Source of the DNA: an uncultured Lachnospiraceae bacterium
GTDB lineage: Bacteria; Bacillota; Clostridia; Lachnospirales; Lachnospiraceae
DNA length: 64,000 nucleotides
NCBI GenBank assembly: GCA_947628705.1
Contig: CANRAZ010000006.1
Coordinates: 1 to 64,000, forward strand
Reading direction: 5' to 3'
Shown: positions 47,456-55,217 of the stretch, one piece after another
Numbering within the stretch: the stretch's first letter is position 1
How the letters are laid out: each line of letters opens with the position of its first letter
Notes under the pieces: generated by a model
What the model was told of the DNA's origin: nothing
The model's database searches: none
Seen by the model: the letters and a program-made list of their open reading frames with translations, nothing else
Position numbers and translations under genes: made by a program

Positions 47456-49444
47456 ATGCAGAGAATAGGTGTATTCGTATGCTGGTGCGGTAGCAACATC
47501 GCGGCTACGGTTGATGTCAATGCGGTAACAGAGACATTGGCAAAGGAGCCGGGCGTCGTATATGCAACCAATTATCAGTATATGTGTTCCGAATCCGGTC
47601 AAAATCTCATCAAGGATGCGATTCGCGACCAGAAGCTTACGGGCGTTGTTATCTGTTCGTGTTCTCCGCGTATGCACGAAGCGACATTCCGTAAGGCGGC
47701 AGCTTCTGCCGGACTTAACCCGTATCTCGTTGAAATTGCAAACATAAGAGAGCAGTGTTCATGGATACATAAAAATAAAGAGGAGGCAACCGAAAAAGCG
47801 ATCATACTTGGACGTACCGCAATTGCTAAGGTACAGCTCAATGCTCCGCTTATTGCCGGAGAGAGCCCTGTTGTAAAGCGCGCGCTCGTTATCGGCGGCG
47901 GTATCGCAGGTATTCAGACTGCGCTTGACATCGCAGAAGCAGGCTTTGAGGTTGACATTGTCGAGAAAAAGCCTACCGTCGGCGGTAAGATGACACAAAT
48001 CGACAAGACCTTCCCTACGCTTGACTGTTCAGCCTGCATTCTCACTCCTAAGATGGTTGAGGTTGCGCAGAATGACAACATCAAGATTTACTCCTACAGT
48101 GAAGTTGAAGCAGTTAAGGGCTTCGTAGGAAACTTTACCGTAAGCATTAGAAAAAAGGCAAGATATGTAAAAGAGGATATCTGTACGGGCTGCGGACTCT
48201 GTACCGAAAAATGTCCTCAGAAGAATGTGCCTAACGAGTTCAACTTAGGACTCGATACCAGAAGGGCAATCTACATTCCGTTTGCTCAGGCAGTACCGAA
48301 GGTTGCGACCATTGACCCTAACTACTGTACAAAGCTTAACACCGGAAAGTGCGGTGTCTGTGAGAAGATCTGTACCGCAGGCGCAATTGATTATACACAG
48401 AAGGATGAAATCGTTGAGCAGCAGTACGGCGCAATCGTTGTTGCGACAGGCTACAATCCGATTAAGCTTGACAACTTTGAGGAATATGCGTATTCGCAGT
48501 CTCCGGACGTTGTTACCTCTCTTGAGTTTGAACGTCTCATGAATGCCGCAGGCCCTACGGGCGGAGTCCTTTTAAGGCCTTCGGATAAGACCCATCCTCA
48601 CACCATCGTATTTGTACAGTGCGTGGGCTCCCGTGACGTAAGCGGATGCGGAAAGCCTTACTGTTCGAAAATTTGCTGTATGTATACTGCCAAGCATGCG
48701 ATGCTTTGCCGTGAAAAATATCCTGACACGGAGGTTTATGTATTCTACATAGATGTCCGTACTCCGGGTAAGAACTTTGACGAGTTTTACAGAAGAGCGG
48801 TTGAGGAATATAACGTTCACTACATTAAAGGCATGGTCGGAAAGGTTGCCCCTAGCGGCGGAAAGCTTAAGGTTCAGGCTTCTGATCTCCTTAATAATGA
48901 ACAGCTTCACATCGATGCGGACATGGTTGTCCTTGCGGCTGCAATTGAGCCGGACAAGAGCGCAAGACCTCTTGCCACAATGCTTACTGCAAGCATGGAC
49001 ACAAATGACTTCTTTACAGAGGCTCATCCGAAGCTGCGTCCTGTGGAGAGTCCTACAGCGGGAATCTACCTTTCGGGCTGCTGTCAGGGACCTAAGGATA
49101 TTCCTGAAACGGTATCTCAGGCAAGCGCCTGCGCCGCAAAGGTTATCGGTCTGCTTGCCAAGGATAAGCTTACCTGCAACCCATGCGTGGCTCATTCCGA
49201 CGAGCTAATGTGCAACGGATGCTCTTCCTGTGCAAATGTTTGCCCTTACGGTGCGATCACTTACGTTGAGAAGGAATTCCGTCAGCCGGACAGAACAATG
49301 CTTGTCCGCAGAGTTGCAAGCGTCAATCCTGCTGTTTGTCAGGGCTGCGGCGCATGTACGGTAGCGTGTCCGAGCGGTGCAATGGATCTCTTCGGATTCT
49401 CAAATAAACAGATTATGGCGGAGGTAGATGCAATATGCAAGTAA
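47456..49444 (+). CDS. hdrA: Heterodisulfide reductase subunit A homologue (bifurcating flavoprotein)
   Basis: The 662-residue protein is the electron-bifurcating core in HdrABC complexes. The N-terminal part RIGVFVCWCGSNIAATVDV and CSCSPRMHEATFRKA is followed by the FAD domain ALVIGGGIAGIQTALDIAEAGFEVDIVEK and the cluster-binding DKTFPTLDCSACILTPKMVE. Ferredoxin-like motifs lie at CTGCGLCTEKCPQ, CGVCEKICTAGAIDY, CNGCSSCANVCPYGAI and CQGCGACTVACPSGAMDL. It is full-length, so flavin-based bifurcation with ferredoxin as the low-potential acceptor is expected. It overlaps the MvhD-type gene by ten bases. Confidence 0.94.
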   Translation: MQRIGVFVCWCGSNIAATVDVNAVTETLAKEPGVVYATNYQYMCSESGQNLIKDAIRDQKLTGVVICSCSPRMHEATFRKAAASAGLNPYLVEIANIREQCSWIHKNKEEATEKAIILGRTAIAKVQLNAPLIAGESPVVKRALVIGGGIAGIQTALDIAEAGFEVDIVEKKPTVGGKMTQIDKTFPTLDCSACILTPKMVEVAQNDNIKIYSYSEVEAVKGFVGNFTVSIRKKARYVKEDICTGCGLCTEKCPQKNVPNEFNLGLDTRRAIYIPFAQAVPKVATIDPNYCTKLNTGKCGVCEKICTAGAIDYTQKDEIVEQQYGAIVVATGYNPIKLDNFEEYAYSQSPDVVTSLEFERLMNAAGPTGGVLLRPSDKTHPHTIVFVQCVGSRDVSGCGKPYCSKICCMYTAKHAMLCREKYPDTEVYVFYIDVRTPGKNFDEFYRRAVEEYNVHYIKGMVGKVAPSGGKLKVQASDLLNNEQLHIDADMVVLAAAIEPDKSARPLATMLTASMDTNDFFTEAHPKLRPVESPTAGIYLSGCCQGPKDIPETVSQASACAAKVIGLLAKDKLTCNPCVAHSDELMCNGCSSCANVCPYGAITYVEKEFRQPDRTMLVRRVASVNPAVCQGCGACTVACPSGAMDLFGFSNKQIMAEVDAICK

Positions 49445-49881
49445 ATGATAATAAAGATTTTCAACCTACCATCGTAGCTTTCTGCTGTAACTGGTGTTCA
49501 TATGCGGGCGCTGACCTTTCGGGTACAAACCGTTTGCAGTATCCTGCAAATGTAAAAATTATCCGCATTCCATGTTCGTGCAGACTTAATCCGATATTTA
49601 TCCTCCGTGCTTTCCAAAGAGGCGCGGACGGAGTTATACTTTGCGGATGCCATCCGGGAGACTGTCACTACACGACAGGCAACTATTATGCGCGCCGCCG
49701 TATGTCCCTTCTTTTCAGTATGCTTGATTATCTCGGAATCGAAAAAGAGCGTACAAGAGTCGAATGGGTCTCAGCTGCAGAGGGCGCAAAGTTTGCGGCT
49801 ACAATGAACGAATTTGTAGATGCGGTTACTAAGTTAGGAAGAAATCACAGATTGGAGGATTTGAGATGCAAGAAGCAATGA
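49435..49881 (+). CDS. flxD: MvhD/FlxD-type iron-sulfur electron transfer subunit
   Basis: This 148-residue homologue of MvhD (the subunit that feeds electrons into HdrA) has cysteine motifs FCCNWCSYAGAD, IPCSCRLNP and GVILCGCHPGDCHY that bind a [2Fe-2S] cluster. In methanogens it links hydrogenase to Hdr. Here no hydrogenase gene is present and NAD-binding FlxA is encoded instead, so the donor is NADH. GGAGG at 49420 supports the ATG inside the end of hdrA, and the gene overlaps flxC by 16 bases. Confidence 0.9.
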   Translation: MQVNDNKDFQPTIVAFCCNWCSYAGADLSGTNRLQYPANVKIIRIPCSCRLNPIFILRAFQRGADGVILCGCHPGDCHYTTGNYYARRRMSLLFSMLDYLGIEKERTRVEWVSAAEGAKFAATMNEFVDAVTKLGRNHRLEDLRCKKQ

Positions 49882-50840
49882 AAGCAAGAGCAAAAGAGCT
49901 GTTAGCAGACGGATCCGTTAATCGTGTAGCAGGCTGGAAGATCGGTGAGTTCTCATATGACATTACACCTGCCATATTTGAAACAGCCGAAGAAATCGAC
50001 AGAGATTTTGTCTATGACGATTTCTGCGGCGCAAACCTCAGCAAATATCTTATAAGCCAAAGCCGCAAGGAAGGAAAGATTCTTGTCTTTCTTAAGCCGT
50101 GTGATTCCTACAGCTTTGCACAGCTTCTTAAAGAGCACCGGATTATCCGTGAAAACGTTTACATAATCGGTATCGAGTGCTACGGAAAAGCTGATATCAA
50201 TAAAATCCGTGAAAAGGGAATTGACGGAGTCCTCGGAATAAAAGAGTCCGGAAGCAGCTTTGTAATTGATTCCATTTACGGTGAAGCAACAGTTCCTAAA
50301 ATGGACGTATATGCAGAAAGATGTCTTGTCTGCAAGAGCAAAAAACATGCCGTATATGACGAGCTTATAGGAGAAGAGGGCGACGTCGTCCCAAGCTCCA
50401 GATTTGATAAGGTAGCAGAGCTTGAAGCCATGACTCCGGATGAAAGATTTGAATTCTGGAGAGGCGAGCTTAGCCGCTGCATCAGGTGTAATGCCTGCCG
50501 TAACGTTTGTCCTGCATGTTCCTGTGAAAACTGTGTTTTTGACAATCCGAACAGCGGAATAGCAAATAAAGCGGCGGCTGACAGCTTTGAAGAAAATATG
50601 TTCCACATCATACGGGCTTTCCATGTTGCCGGAAGGTGTACGGACTGCGGAGAATGTTCCAGAGTCTGTCCTCAGAACATACCGCTTCACCTTCTTAACA
50701 GAAAATTCATCAAGGATATAAACGAGTTCTACGGAGAGTATCAGGCAGGAGAGAATCCTGACGAGAAGGCTCCTCTTACAAACTTTACCTTTGATGATTG
50801 CGAGCCAAGCATAGTATATAAAAGAGGAGGGAATCAGTGA
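49866..50840 (+). CDS. flxC: FlxC-type [4Fe-4S] electron transfer protein
   Basis: A 324-residue iron-sulfur protein. The N-terminal two-thirds resembles the beta subunit of F420-reducing hydrogenase/dehydrogenase proteins (LVFLKPCDSYSFAQLLKEH, GIECYGKADINKI, AERCLVCKSK). The C-terminal part carries ferredoxin motifs CIRCNACRNVCPACSCENC and CTDCGECSRVCPQNIP. The order of genes around it matches the FlxABCD-HdrABC NADH dehydrogenase/heterodisulfide reductase described in Desulfovibrio, and the name rests on that. GGAGG (49854) precedes the ATG. Confidence 0.8.
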   Translation: MQEAMKARAKELLADGSVNRVAGWKIGEFSYDITPAIFETAEEIDRDFVYDDFCGANLSKYLISQSRKEGKILVFLKPCDSYSFAQLLKEHRIIRENVYIIGIECYGKADINKIREKGIDGVLGIKESGSSFVIDSIYGEATVPKMDVYAERCLVCKSKKHAVYDELIGEEGDVVPSSRFDKVAELEAMTPDERFEFWRGELSRCIRCNACRNVCPACSCENCVFDNPNSGIANKAAADSFEENMFHIIRAFHVAGRCTDCGECSRVCPQNIPLHLLNRKFIKDINEFYGEYQAGENPDEKAPLTNFTFDDCEPSIVYKRGGNQ

Positions 50841-51868
50841 TGAAAAAAATGCAAGCTGCAAATTTAAATGATTTCTTCCGTGCAGCTGCCGCTGCCGAGA
50901 CGGTTTATCTGCCTGTTGACAGCGCAGACGGCGCGCGCTTCATGAAGTATGAAGACGGCGTTACTCTCAGCATGGCCTGCAATACGACAAGAAGCGCAAA
51001 AGACTTCTTCTTCCCTCAGGTTGAAAACCTTGTCGATTTCAAGGTCGACGGCAAAAAGATTGAGGTTATTGACGGAAGAGAAGAGGTTGAGGATTTTGTA
51101 ATCTTCGGCGTCCGTGCCTGTGATTTGGCAAGCTTTGAAATTCTTGACAGGGTCTATCTTAACACTCCTCCTGTGGATTCCTATTACAAAAACAGGAGAG
51201 AGCACGGAACGGTGATCACTCTTGCCTGCGGTAGACCGCAGGAGACCTGCTTCTGTAAGGTATTTGGGATCGACGCCGCAGACCCGGCCGGAGATGTTAC
51301 GTGCTGGATGCTCGGAGACGACATTTATTTCAGGGCAAACACCGAAAAGGGCGAAAAGCTTATCGCTGCCTGCGGCTCGCTGCTTACGGATGTTGACGAG
51401 GCTCCTGTTGAGAACGCCAAGACCGCAATAAGAGCGATGGTTGATAAGCTCCCGATAAAGGATTTAAAGCTTGATAAGATTTCCGAAAGGCACCTGCTTG
51501 AAAACTTTAACTCAAGCGTTTGGAAAGACCTTTACGAAAGCTGCATAGGCTGCGGTACCTGTACGTTCGTGTGCCCGACCTGTCAGTGCTTTGACGTCCG
51601 CGAATTTAAAACAAATGAGGGCGTTAAGAGGTTCCGCTGCTGGGATTCCTGCATGTATTCGGATTTCACAAAAATGGCTGCCGGAAACAACAGACTTTCA
51701 CAGCTTGAAAGATTCCGTCAGAGATTTATGCACAAGCTTGTATATTTCCCTGCGAACAACGACGGAGTTTACAGCTGCGTTGGCTGCGGACGGTGCCTCA
51801 AGAGCTGCCCGATTTCAATGAACATTGTAAAGGTAGCAAAAGCATTGGGAGGTGAAGCAAATGAGTGA
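50840..51868 (+). CDS. flxB: FlxB-type [4Fe-4S] protein, sulfite reductase subunit A-like
   Basis: A 342-residue protein like anaerobic sulfite reductase subunit A. An N-terminal domain (DFFFPQVENLVDF, VIFGVRACDLASFEILDRVY) leads to two ferredoxin motifs, CIGCGTCTFVCPTCQCFDV and CVGCGRCLKSCPISMNIV, near the C-terminus. It conducts electrons from FlxA to FlxC/FlxD. GAGGAGGG at 50824-50831 selects the ATG at 50840, which overlaps the flxC stop by one base; GTG at 50837 is the alternative. No siroheme subunit (AsrC) is nearby, so sulfite reduction is not supported. Confidence 0.82.
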   Translation: MKKMQAANLNDFFRAAAAAETVYLPVDSADGARFMKYEDGVTLSMACNTTRSAKDFFFPQVENLVDFKVDGKKIEVIDGREEVEDFVIFGVRACDLASFEILDRVYLNTPPVDSYYKNRREHGTVITLACGRPQETCFCKVFGIDAADPAGDVTCWMLGDDIYFRANTEKGEKLIAACGSLLTDVDEAPVENAKTAIRAMVDKLPIKDLKLDKISERHLLENFNSSVWKDLYESCIGCGTCTFVCPTCQCFDVREFKTNEGVKRFRCWDSCMYSDFTKMAAGNNRLSQLERFRQRFMHKLVYFPANNDGVYSCVGCGRCLKSCPISMNIVKVAKALGGEANE

Positions 51869-52694
51869 AGTTAATGAAACCTTAATACCTCAGCTCGGTA
51901 TTGTTACCGATATCAGGACGGACACTCCTGACGTTAAGACCTTCCGTGTGAATGCGCTTGACGGGGGAAAAGTTTTTGAACACATTCCCGGACAGTGCGC
52001 ATTCCTTTCAATGCCCGGTGTAGGAGAGGCGCTTTTTAGTATCACTTCTTCACCTACAAACAAAGAGTTTATGGAATTCTCCATTAAACGCTGCGGCTGC
52101 GTTACGGACTGGCTTCACAGCATGGAGGTCGGTCAGATGATAACGATCAGAGGACCTTACGGAAACGGTTTTCCTGTCGATACCGATTTCCGGCACAAGG
52201 ATCTTCTCTTCATCGCCGGAGGTATCGGTCTTGCGCCTCTTCGTTCGGTAATAAATTACGTAAGAGGAAACAGAGACAAATACGGTAAGGTTGATATTGT
52301 CTATGGTTCAAGAAGTAAGGACGACCTTGTAGATTACGATGAAATCATTAACGAATGGGTCAATGAAAAGGATTTCAATGTTCATCTTACGATTGACCGT
52401 GAACAGGAAGGCTGGGACGGACACGTCGGTTTTGTTCCTAACTATGTTAAGGAGCTCGGCTTCGACACGGACAAGACCTGCATTATCTGCGGCCCGCCTA
52501 TCATGATTAAGTTTACGCTTGCCGGACTTATTGAACTCGGATTCAAAAAGGATCAGGTTTACACTACAATGGAGCTTCGCATGAAGTGCGGAGTCGGCAA
52601 GTGCGGAAGATGCAACATTGGCGACAAATACGTGTGCAAGGACGGTCCTGTATTCCGCTGTGACCAGCTTGACGAAATGCCAAGTGAATATTAA
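51861..52694 (+). CDS. flxA: FlxA-type FAD/NAD(P)-binding subunit
   Basis: The 277-residue flavoprotein is related to sulfite reductase subunit B and ferredoxin-NADP reductase. PGQCAFLSMPGVGEALFSITSSP binds FAD, LLFIAGGIGLAPLRSVINYV and CIICGPPIMIKFTLAGL bind NAD(H), and the cysteines in RMKCGVGKCGRCNIGDKYVCKDGPVF bind a [2Fe-2S] cluster. It is the entry point for NADH electrons into the Flx-Hdr chain. GGGAGG at 51847-51852 supports the ATG at 51861 rather than the GTG at 51852. It overlaps flxB by eight bases and is 23 bases from frdB. Confidence 0.88.
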   Translation: MSEVNETLIPQLGIVTDIRTDTPDVKTFRVNALDGGKVFEHIPGQCAFLSMPGVGEALFSITSSPTNKEFMEFSIKRCGCVTDWLHSMEVGQMITIRGPYGNGFPVDTDFRHKDLLFIAGGIGLAPLRSVINYVRGNRDKYGKVDIVYGSRSKDDLVDYDEIINEWVNEKDFNVHLTIDREQEGWDGHVGFVPNYVKELGFDTDKTCIICGPPIMIKFTLAGLIELGFKKDQVYTTMELRMKCGVGKCGRCNIGDKYVCKDGPVFRCDQLDEMPSEY

Positions 52695-52717
52695 TTCAGA
52701 TAATATGGAGGAAAATT

Positions 52718-53392
52718 ATGAGCGAAATGGTAAATATTTTCTTATTTGGTAAGAAATACGAAGTACCATCCAACCTTACGATTATGAAGGCGATGGAGTA
52801 TGCCGGCTATCAGCTTATCCGCGGCTGCGGATGCCGTAACGGCTTCTGCGGCGCATGCGCCACGATTTACCGTATTCACGGCGACCGTGAACTGAAAGCC
52901 TGCCTTGCCTGCCAGACACAGGTACAGGATGGAATGTACATAGCTACACTGCCGTTCTTCCCGCTTGTTAAGCAGGTTTATGATATTGAAAAGGTTAAGC
53001 CGACAGAGCAGATAATGATGCAGCTTTATCCTGAGATTTATTCCTGCGTAGGCTGTAACGCATGTACAAAGGCATGTACTCAGGAGCTTAAGGTTATGCA
53101 GTACATTGCGCACGCACAGAGAGGCGAGTATGAAAAATGCGCAGAGCTTTCGTTCGACTGTGTAATGTGCGGAGTATGCTCGTCACGCTGTCCTGCCGGA
53201 ATTTCCCATCCTCAGGTCGCAATGCTTGCAAGACGTCTTAACGGTAAATATATCGCTCCGGAGTGCAAGCACCTTAATGAGCGTGTTGAAGAAATTGACG
53301 CAGGAGCGTTCAATTCGATTATTGAGGAGCTCATGGGCAAGCCTGTTGAGGAAATTAAAGAACTTTACAATAACAGAGAAATTGAGAAGTAG
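52718..53392 (+). CDS. frdB: Fumarate reductase iron-sulfur subunit, soluble type
   Basis: A 224-residue protein with an N-terminal plant-type ferredoxin fold (about 1-85). Its [2Fe-2S] cysteines are in RGCGCRNGFCGACATIYR and LKACLACQ. A C-terminal helical ferredoxin domain follows with CVGCNACTKACTQELK and CVMCGVCSSRCPAGISHPQ. This is the layout of FrdB/SdhB, also seen in the N-terminal part of archaeal thiol:fumarate reductase TfrB. GGAGG precedes the ATG. It lies between flxA and frdA without gaps. No membrane subunit is encoded, so it probably takes electrons from HdrBC or another soluble partner instead of menaquinol. Confidence 0.88.
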   Translation: MSEMVNIFLFGKKYEVPSNLTIMKAMEYAGYQLIRGCGCRNGFCGACATIYRIHGDRELKACLACQTQVQDGMYIATLPFFPLVKQVYDIEKVKPTEQIMMQLYPEIYSCVGCNACTKACTQELKVMQYIAHAQRGEYEKCAELSFDCVMCGVCSSRCPAGISHPQVAMLARRLNGKYIAPECKHLNERVEEIDAGAFNSIIEELMGKPVEEIKELYNNREIEK

Positions 53393-53406
53393 GAGGAGAG
53401 CGTGCT

Positions 53407-55002
53407 ATGTATAATGAAGAAATGCTTGAACTCATGAAGGTCGTTGAGGCTAAAAGAGCAGAGAATGCCGCTCTTGAGCCTAGACGTATGACTGCCGACG
53501 AGAAGGATGCGCTGCTTGCGCAGTACCATCCTGATCACAAGGTTGAGGAATTCAGAGAACTTAAAATAGGTCCTAACAAGGGCGGAAAGGTGCCGAATGA
53601 GCTTGCCGATATGCTTGAGGCAAACAGCCGTATCGCAGGTAAAAATATCGATCTTTCTAATCCTGACTATGAGTGCGATGTACTTATAATCGGCGGCGGC
53701 GGAGCAGGTACTTCCGCTGCAATTGAAGCTGACAAGAACGGCGCAAAGGTTATGATAGTAACCAAGCTTCGTATGGGCGACGCAAACACGATGATGGCAG
53801 AGGGCGGCATTCAGGCTGCTGATAAGCCGAATGACTCGCCTGCGCTCCATTTTGTTGACTGCTATGGCGGCGGACATTATGCCGCAAAACGCGAGCTGGT
53901 TGCAAAGCTTGTTACAAAGGCTCCTGAGGCAATAAAGTGGCTTTCCGAGCTTGGAGTGGAATTTGACAAGACAGAAGACGGAACTATGGTAACGACGCAC
54001 GGCGGCGGCACGCAGCGTAAGAGAATGCACGCTGCAAAGGACTATTCCGGCGCAGAGATCATGAGAACTCTCCGCGACGAGGTCCTTAACCGTCAGATCC
54101 CTGTTGTTGACTTTACGGCAGCTATTGAAATAATCAAGGATGACAAGGGAGCTGCGGCAGGAGCCGTTCTCCTTAACATGGAAACAAAAGAAATCCTGAT
54201 TGCAAAGGCAAAGACCGTTATCATCGCAACAGGCGGCGCAGGACGCGTACATTACCAGGGCTTCCCTACGTCAAACCATTACGGCGCAACGGCAGACGGA
54301 CTTATTCTTGCTTACAGAGCCGGCGCAAAGCTCCGTGATGTTGATACTCTTCAGTACCATCCTACAGGCGCAGCTTTCCCAGAGCAGATTTTCGGAGCGC
54401 TCGTTACCGAAAAGGTTCGTTCGCTTGGCGCAAAGCTTGTAAACATTGACGGCGAGGTATTTATGAATCCTCTTGAGACCCGTGATGTTACGGCTTCTTC
54501 GATTATCCGCGAGTGTACGACAAGAGGCAAGGGAATTCCGACTCCGGAGGGCGTTGGAATTTGGCTTGACACTCCGATGATTGAACTTAAAAACGGTGAA
54601 GGCACGATTGAAAAGCGTATTCCTGCGATGCTTCGTATGTTCGGCAAGTACGGAATTGATATCCGCAAGCAGCCGATTCTTGTTTATCCGACGCTTCATT
54701 ATCAGAATGGCGGCGTTGATGTCACAACGGACAGCATGTCGACAGTCGAGAACCTTTATGTAGCCGGTGAGGCAGCAGGAGGCGTACACGGACGTAACAG
54801 GCTTATGGGCAATTCGCTTCTGGACGTTATCGTGTTCGGACGCAATGCAGGACAGTTCGCAAGCGAAAAGTCAAAGAGCGTTACAGTCGGAAATCTGACG
54901 CTTTCGCATGTCGATGCATTTGAGAAGGAAATTGCCGATGCAGGCATTGCAACAGACAAGGTTTCTCCGATGCTTCTTCCGGATTATGCCCGTAAGAACT
55001 AA
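53407..55002 (+). CDS. frdA: Fumarate reductase flavoprotein subunit, soluble type
   Basis: The 531-residue flavoprotein should reduce fumarate to succinate. After an N-terminal extension of about 88 residues comes the FAD motif CDVLIIGGGGAGTSAAIEADKNG (90-112). At the place of the covalent-flavin His in E. coli FrdA there is Asn127 (ANTMMAEGG), so FAD is probably bound non-covalently. QYHPTGAAFPEQIFGALVTEKVRS, LVYPTLHYQNGGV and AGEAAGGVHGRNRLMGNSLLDVIVFGR contain the active-site His and Arg residues of the fumarate reductase/aspartate oxidase family. L-aspartate oxidase is unlikely because no nadA/nadC is nearby. AGGAGG precedes the ATG. Confidence 0.88.
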   Translation: MYNEEMLELMKVVEAKRAENAALEPRRMTADEKDALLAQYHPDHKVEEFRELKIGPNKGGKVPNELADMLEANSRIAGKNIDLSNPDYECDVLIIGGGGAGTSAAIEADKNGAKVMIVTKLRMGDANTMMAEGGIQAADKPNDSPALHFVDCYGGGHYAAKRELVAKLVTKAPEAIKWLSELGVEFDKTEDGTMVTTHGGGTQRKRMHAAKDYSGAEIMRTLRDEVLNRQIPVVDFTAAIEIIKDDKGAAAGAVLLNMETKEILIAKAKTVIIATGGAGRVHYQGFPTSNHYGATADGLILAYRAGAKLRDVDTLQYHPTGAAFPEQIFGALVTEKVRSLGAKLVNIDGEVFMNPLETRDVTASSIIRECTTRGKGIPTPEGVGIWLDTPMIELKNGEGTIEKRIPAMLRMFGKYGIDIRKQPILVYPTLHYQNGGVDVTTDSMSTVENLYVAGEAAGGVHGRNRLMGNSLLDVIVFGRNAGQFASEKSKSVTVGNLTLSHVDAFEKEIADAGIATDKVSPMLLPDYARKN

Positions 55003-55035
55003 TTTTCACAAAAAAAGGCTTTAATTTGCAATAAG

Positions 55036-55112
55036 TTTGTGACAAATTAGTCTTGATTAAAACATAATTATACTGTATATTTTTAGGGAACCTGTCGGCA
55101 GGCAGGTTCCCT
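55036..55112 (+). promoter_or_regulatory. Promoter and 5' hairpin of the AspT-family exporter gene
   Basis: TTGATT (55053-55058) and TATATT (55076-55081) are 17 bases apart. The odd palindrome TTTGT-G-ACAAA (55036-55046) sits just upstream. AGGGAACCTG (55085-55094) pairs with CAGGTTCCCT (55103-55112). The hairpin either caps the new transcript or helps end the frd transcript; it has no T tract. Confidence 0.5.
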
Positions 55113-55217
55113 AATTATGTGTACAAAATAAAATTTATGGTTGCAGGGAATGTCCGGACCCGGCGGATTTTAAGCTGATGCCGCTTTCAGACAGGAACTG
55201 ATATGGAGGAAAAAAAC

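Noticed and set aside
46261..49444. Methanogen-type CoM-CoB heterodisulfide reductase
   Set aside because: Everything around is bacterial (sortase, ClpC, AGGAGG sites, AbrB) and no methanogenesis gene is present. Only the Hdr scaffold is shared.
49953..50861. 302-codon open frame opposite flxC
   Set aside because: The plus-strand frame has clear ferredoxin motifs and ribosome binding site. The antisense product has no recognisable domain.
50840..52694. Anaerobic sulfite reductase AsrAB
   Set aside because: The siroheme subunit AsrC is absent and the two genes are embedded between flxC and frdB, so the Flx assignment explains them better.
53365..54252. 295-codon open frame opposite frdA
   Set aside because: Shadow of a strongly conserved flavoprotein gene; no start signal or domain.
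52718..55002. Membrane-bound succinate dehydrogenase/quinol:fumarate reductase
   Set aside because: No cytochrome b or anchor gene is present, the covalent FAD histidine is missing, and the neighbours are soluble Hdr/Flx proteins.
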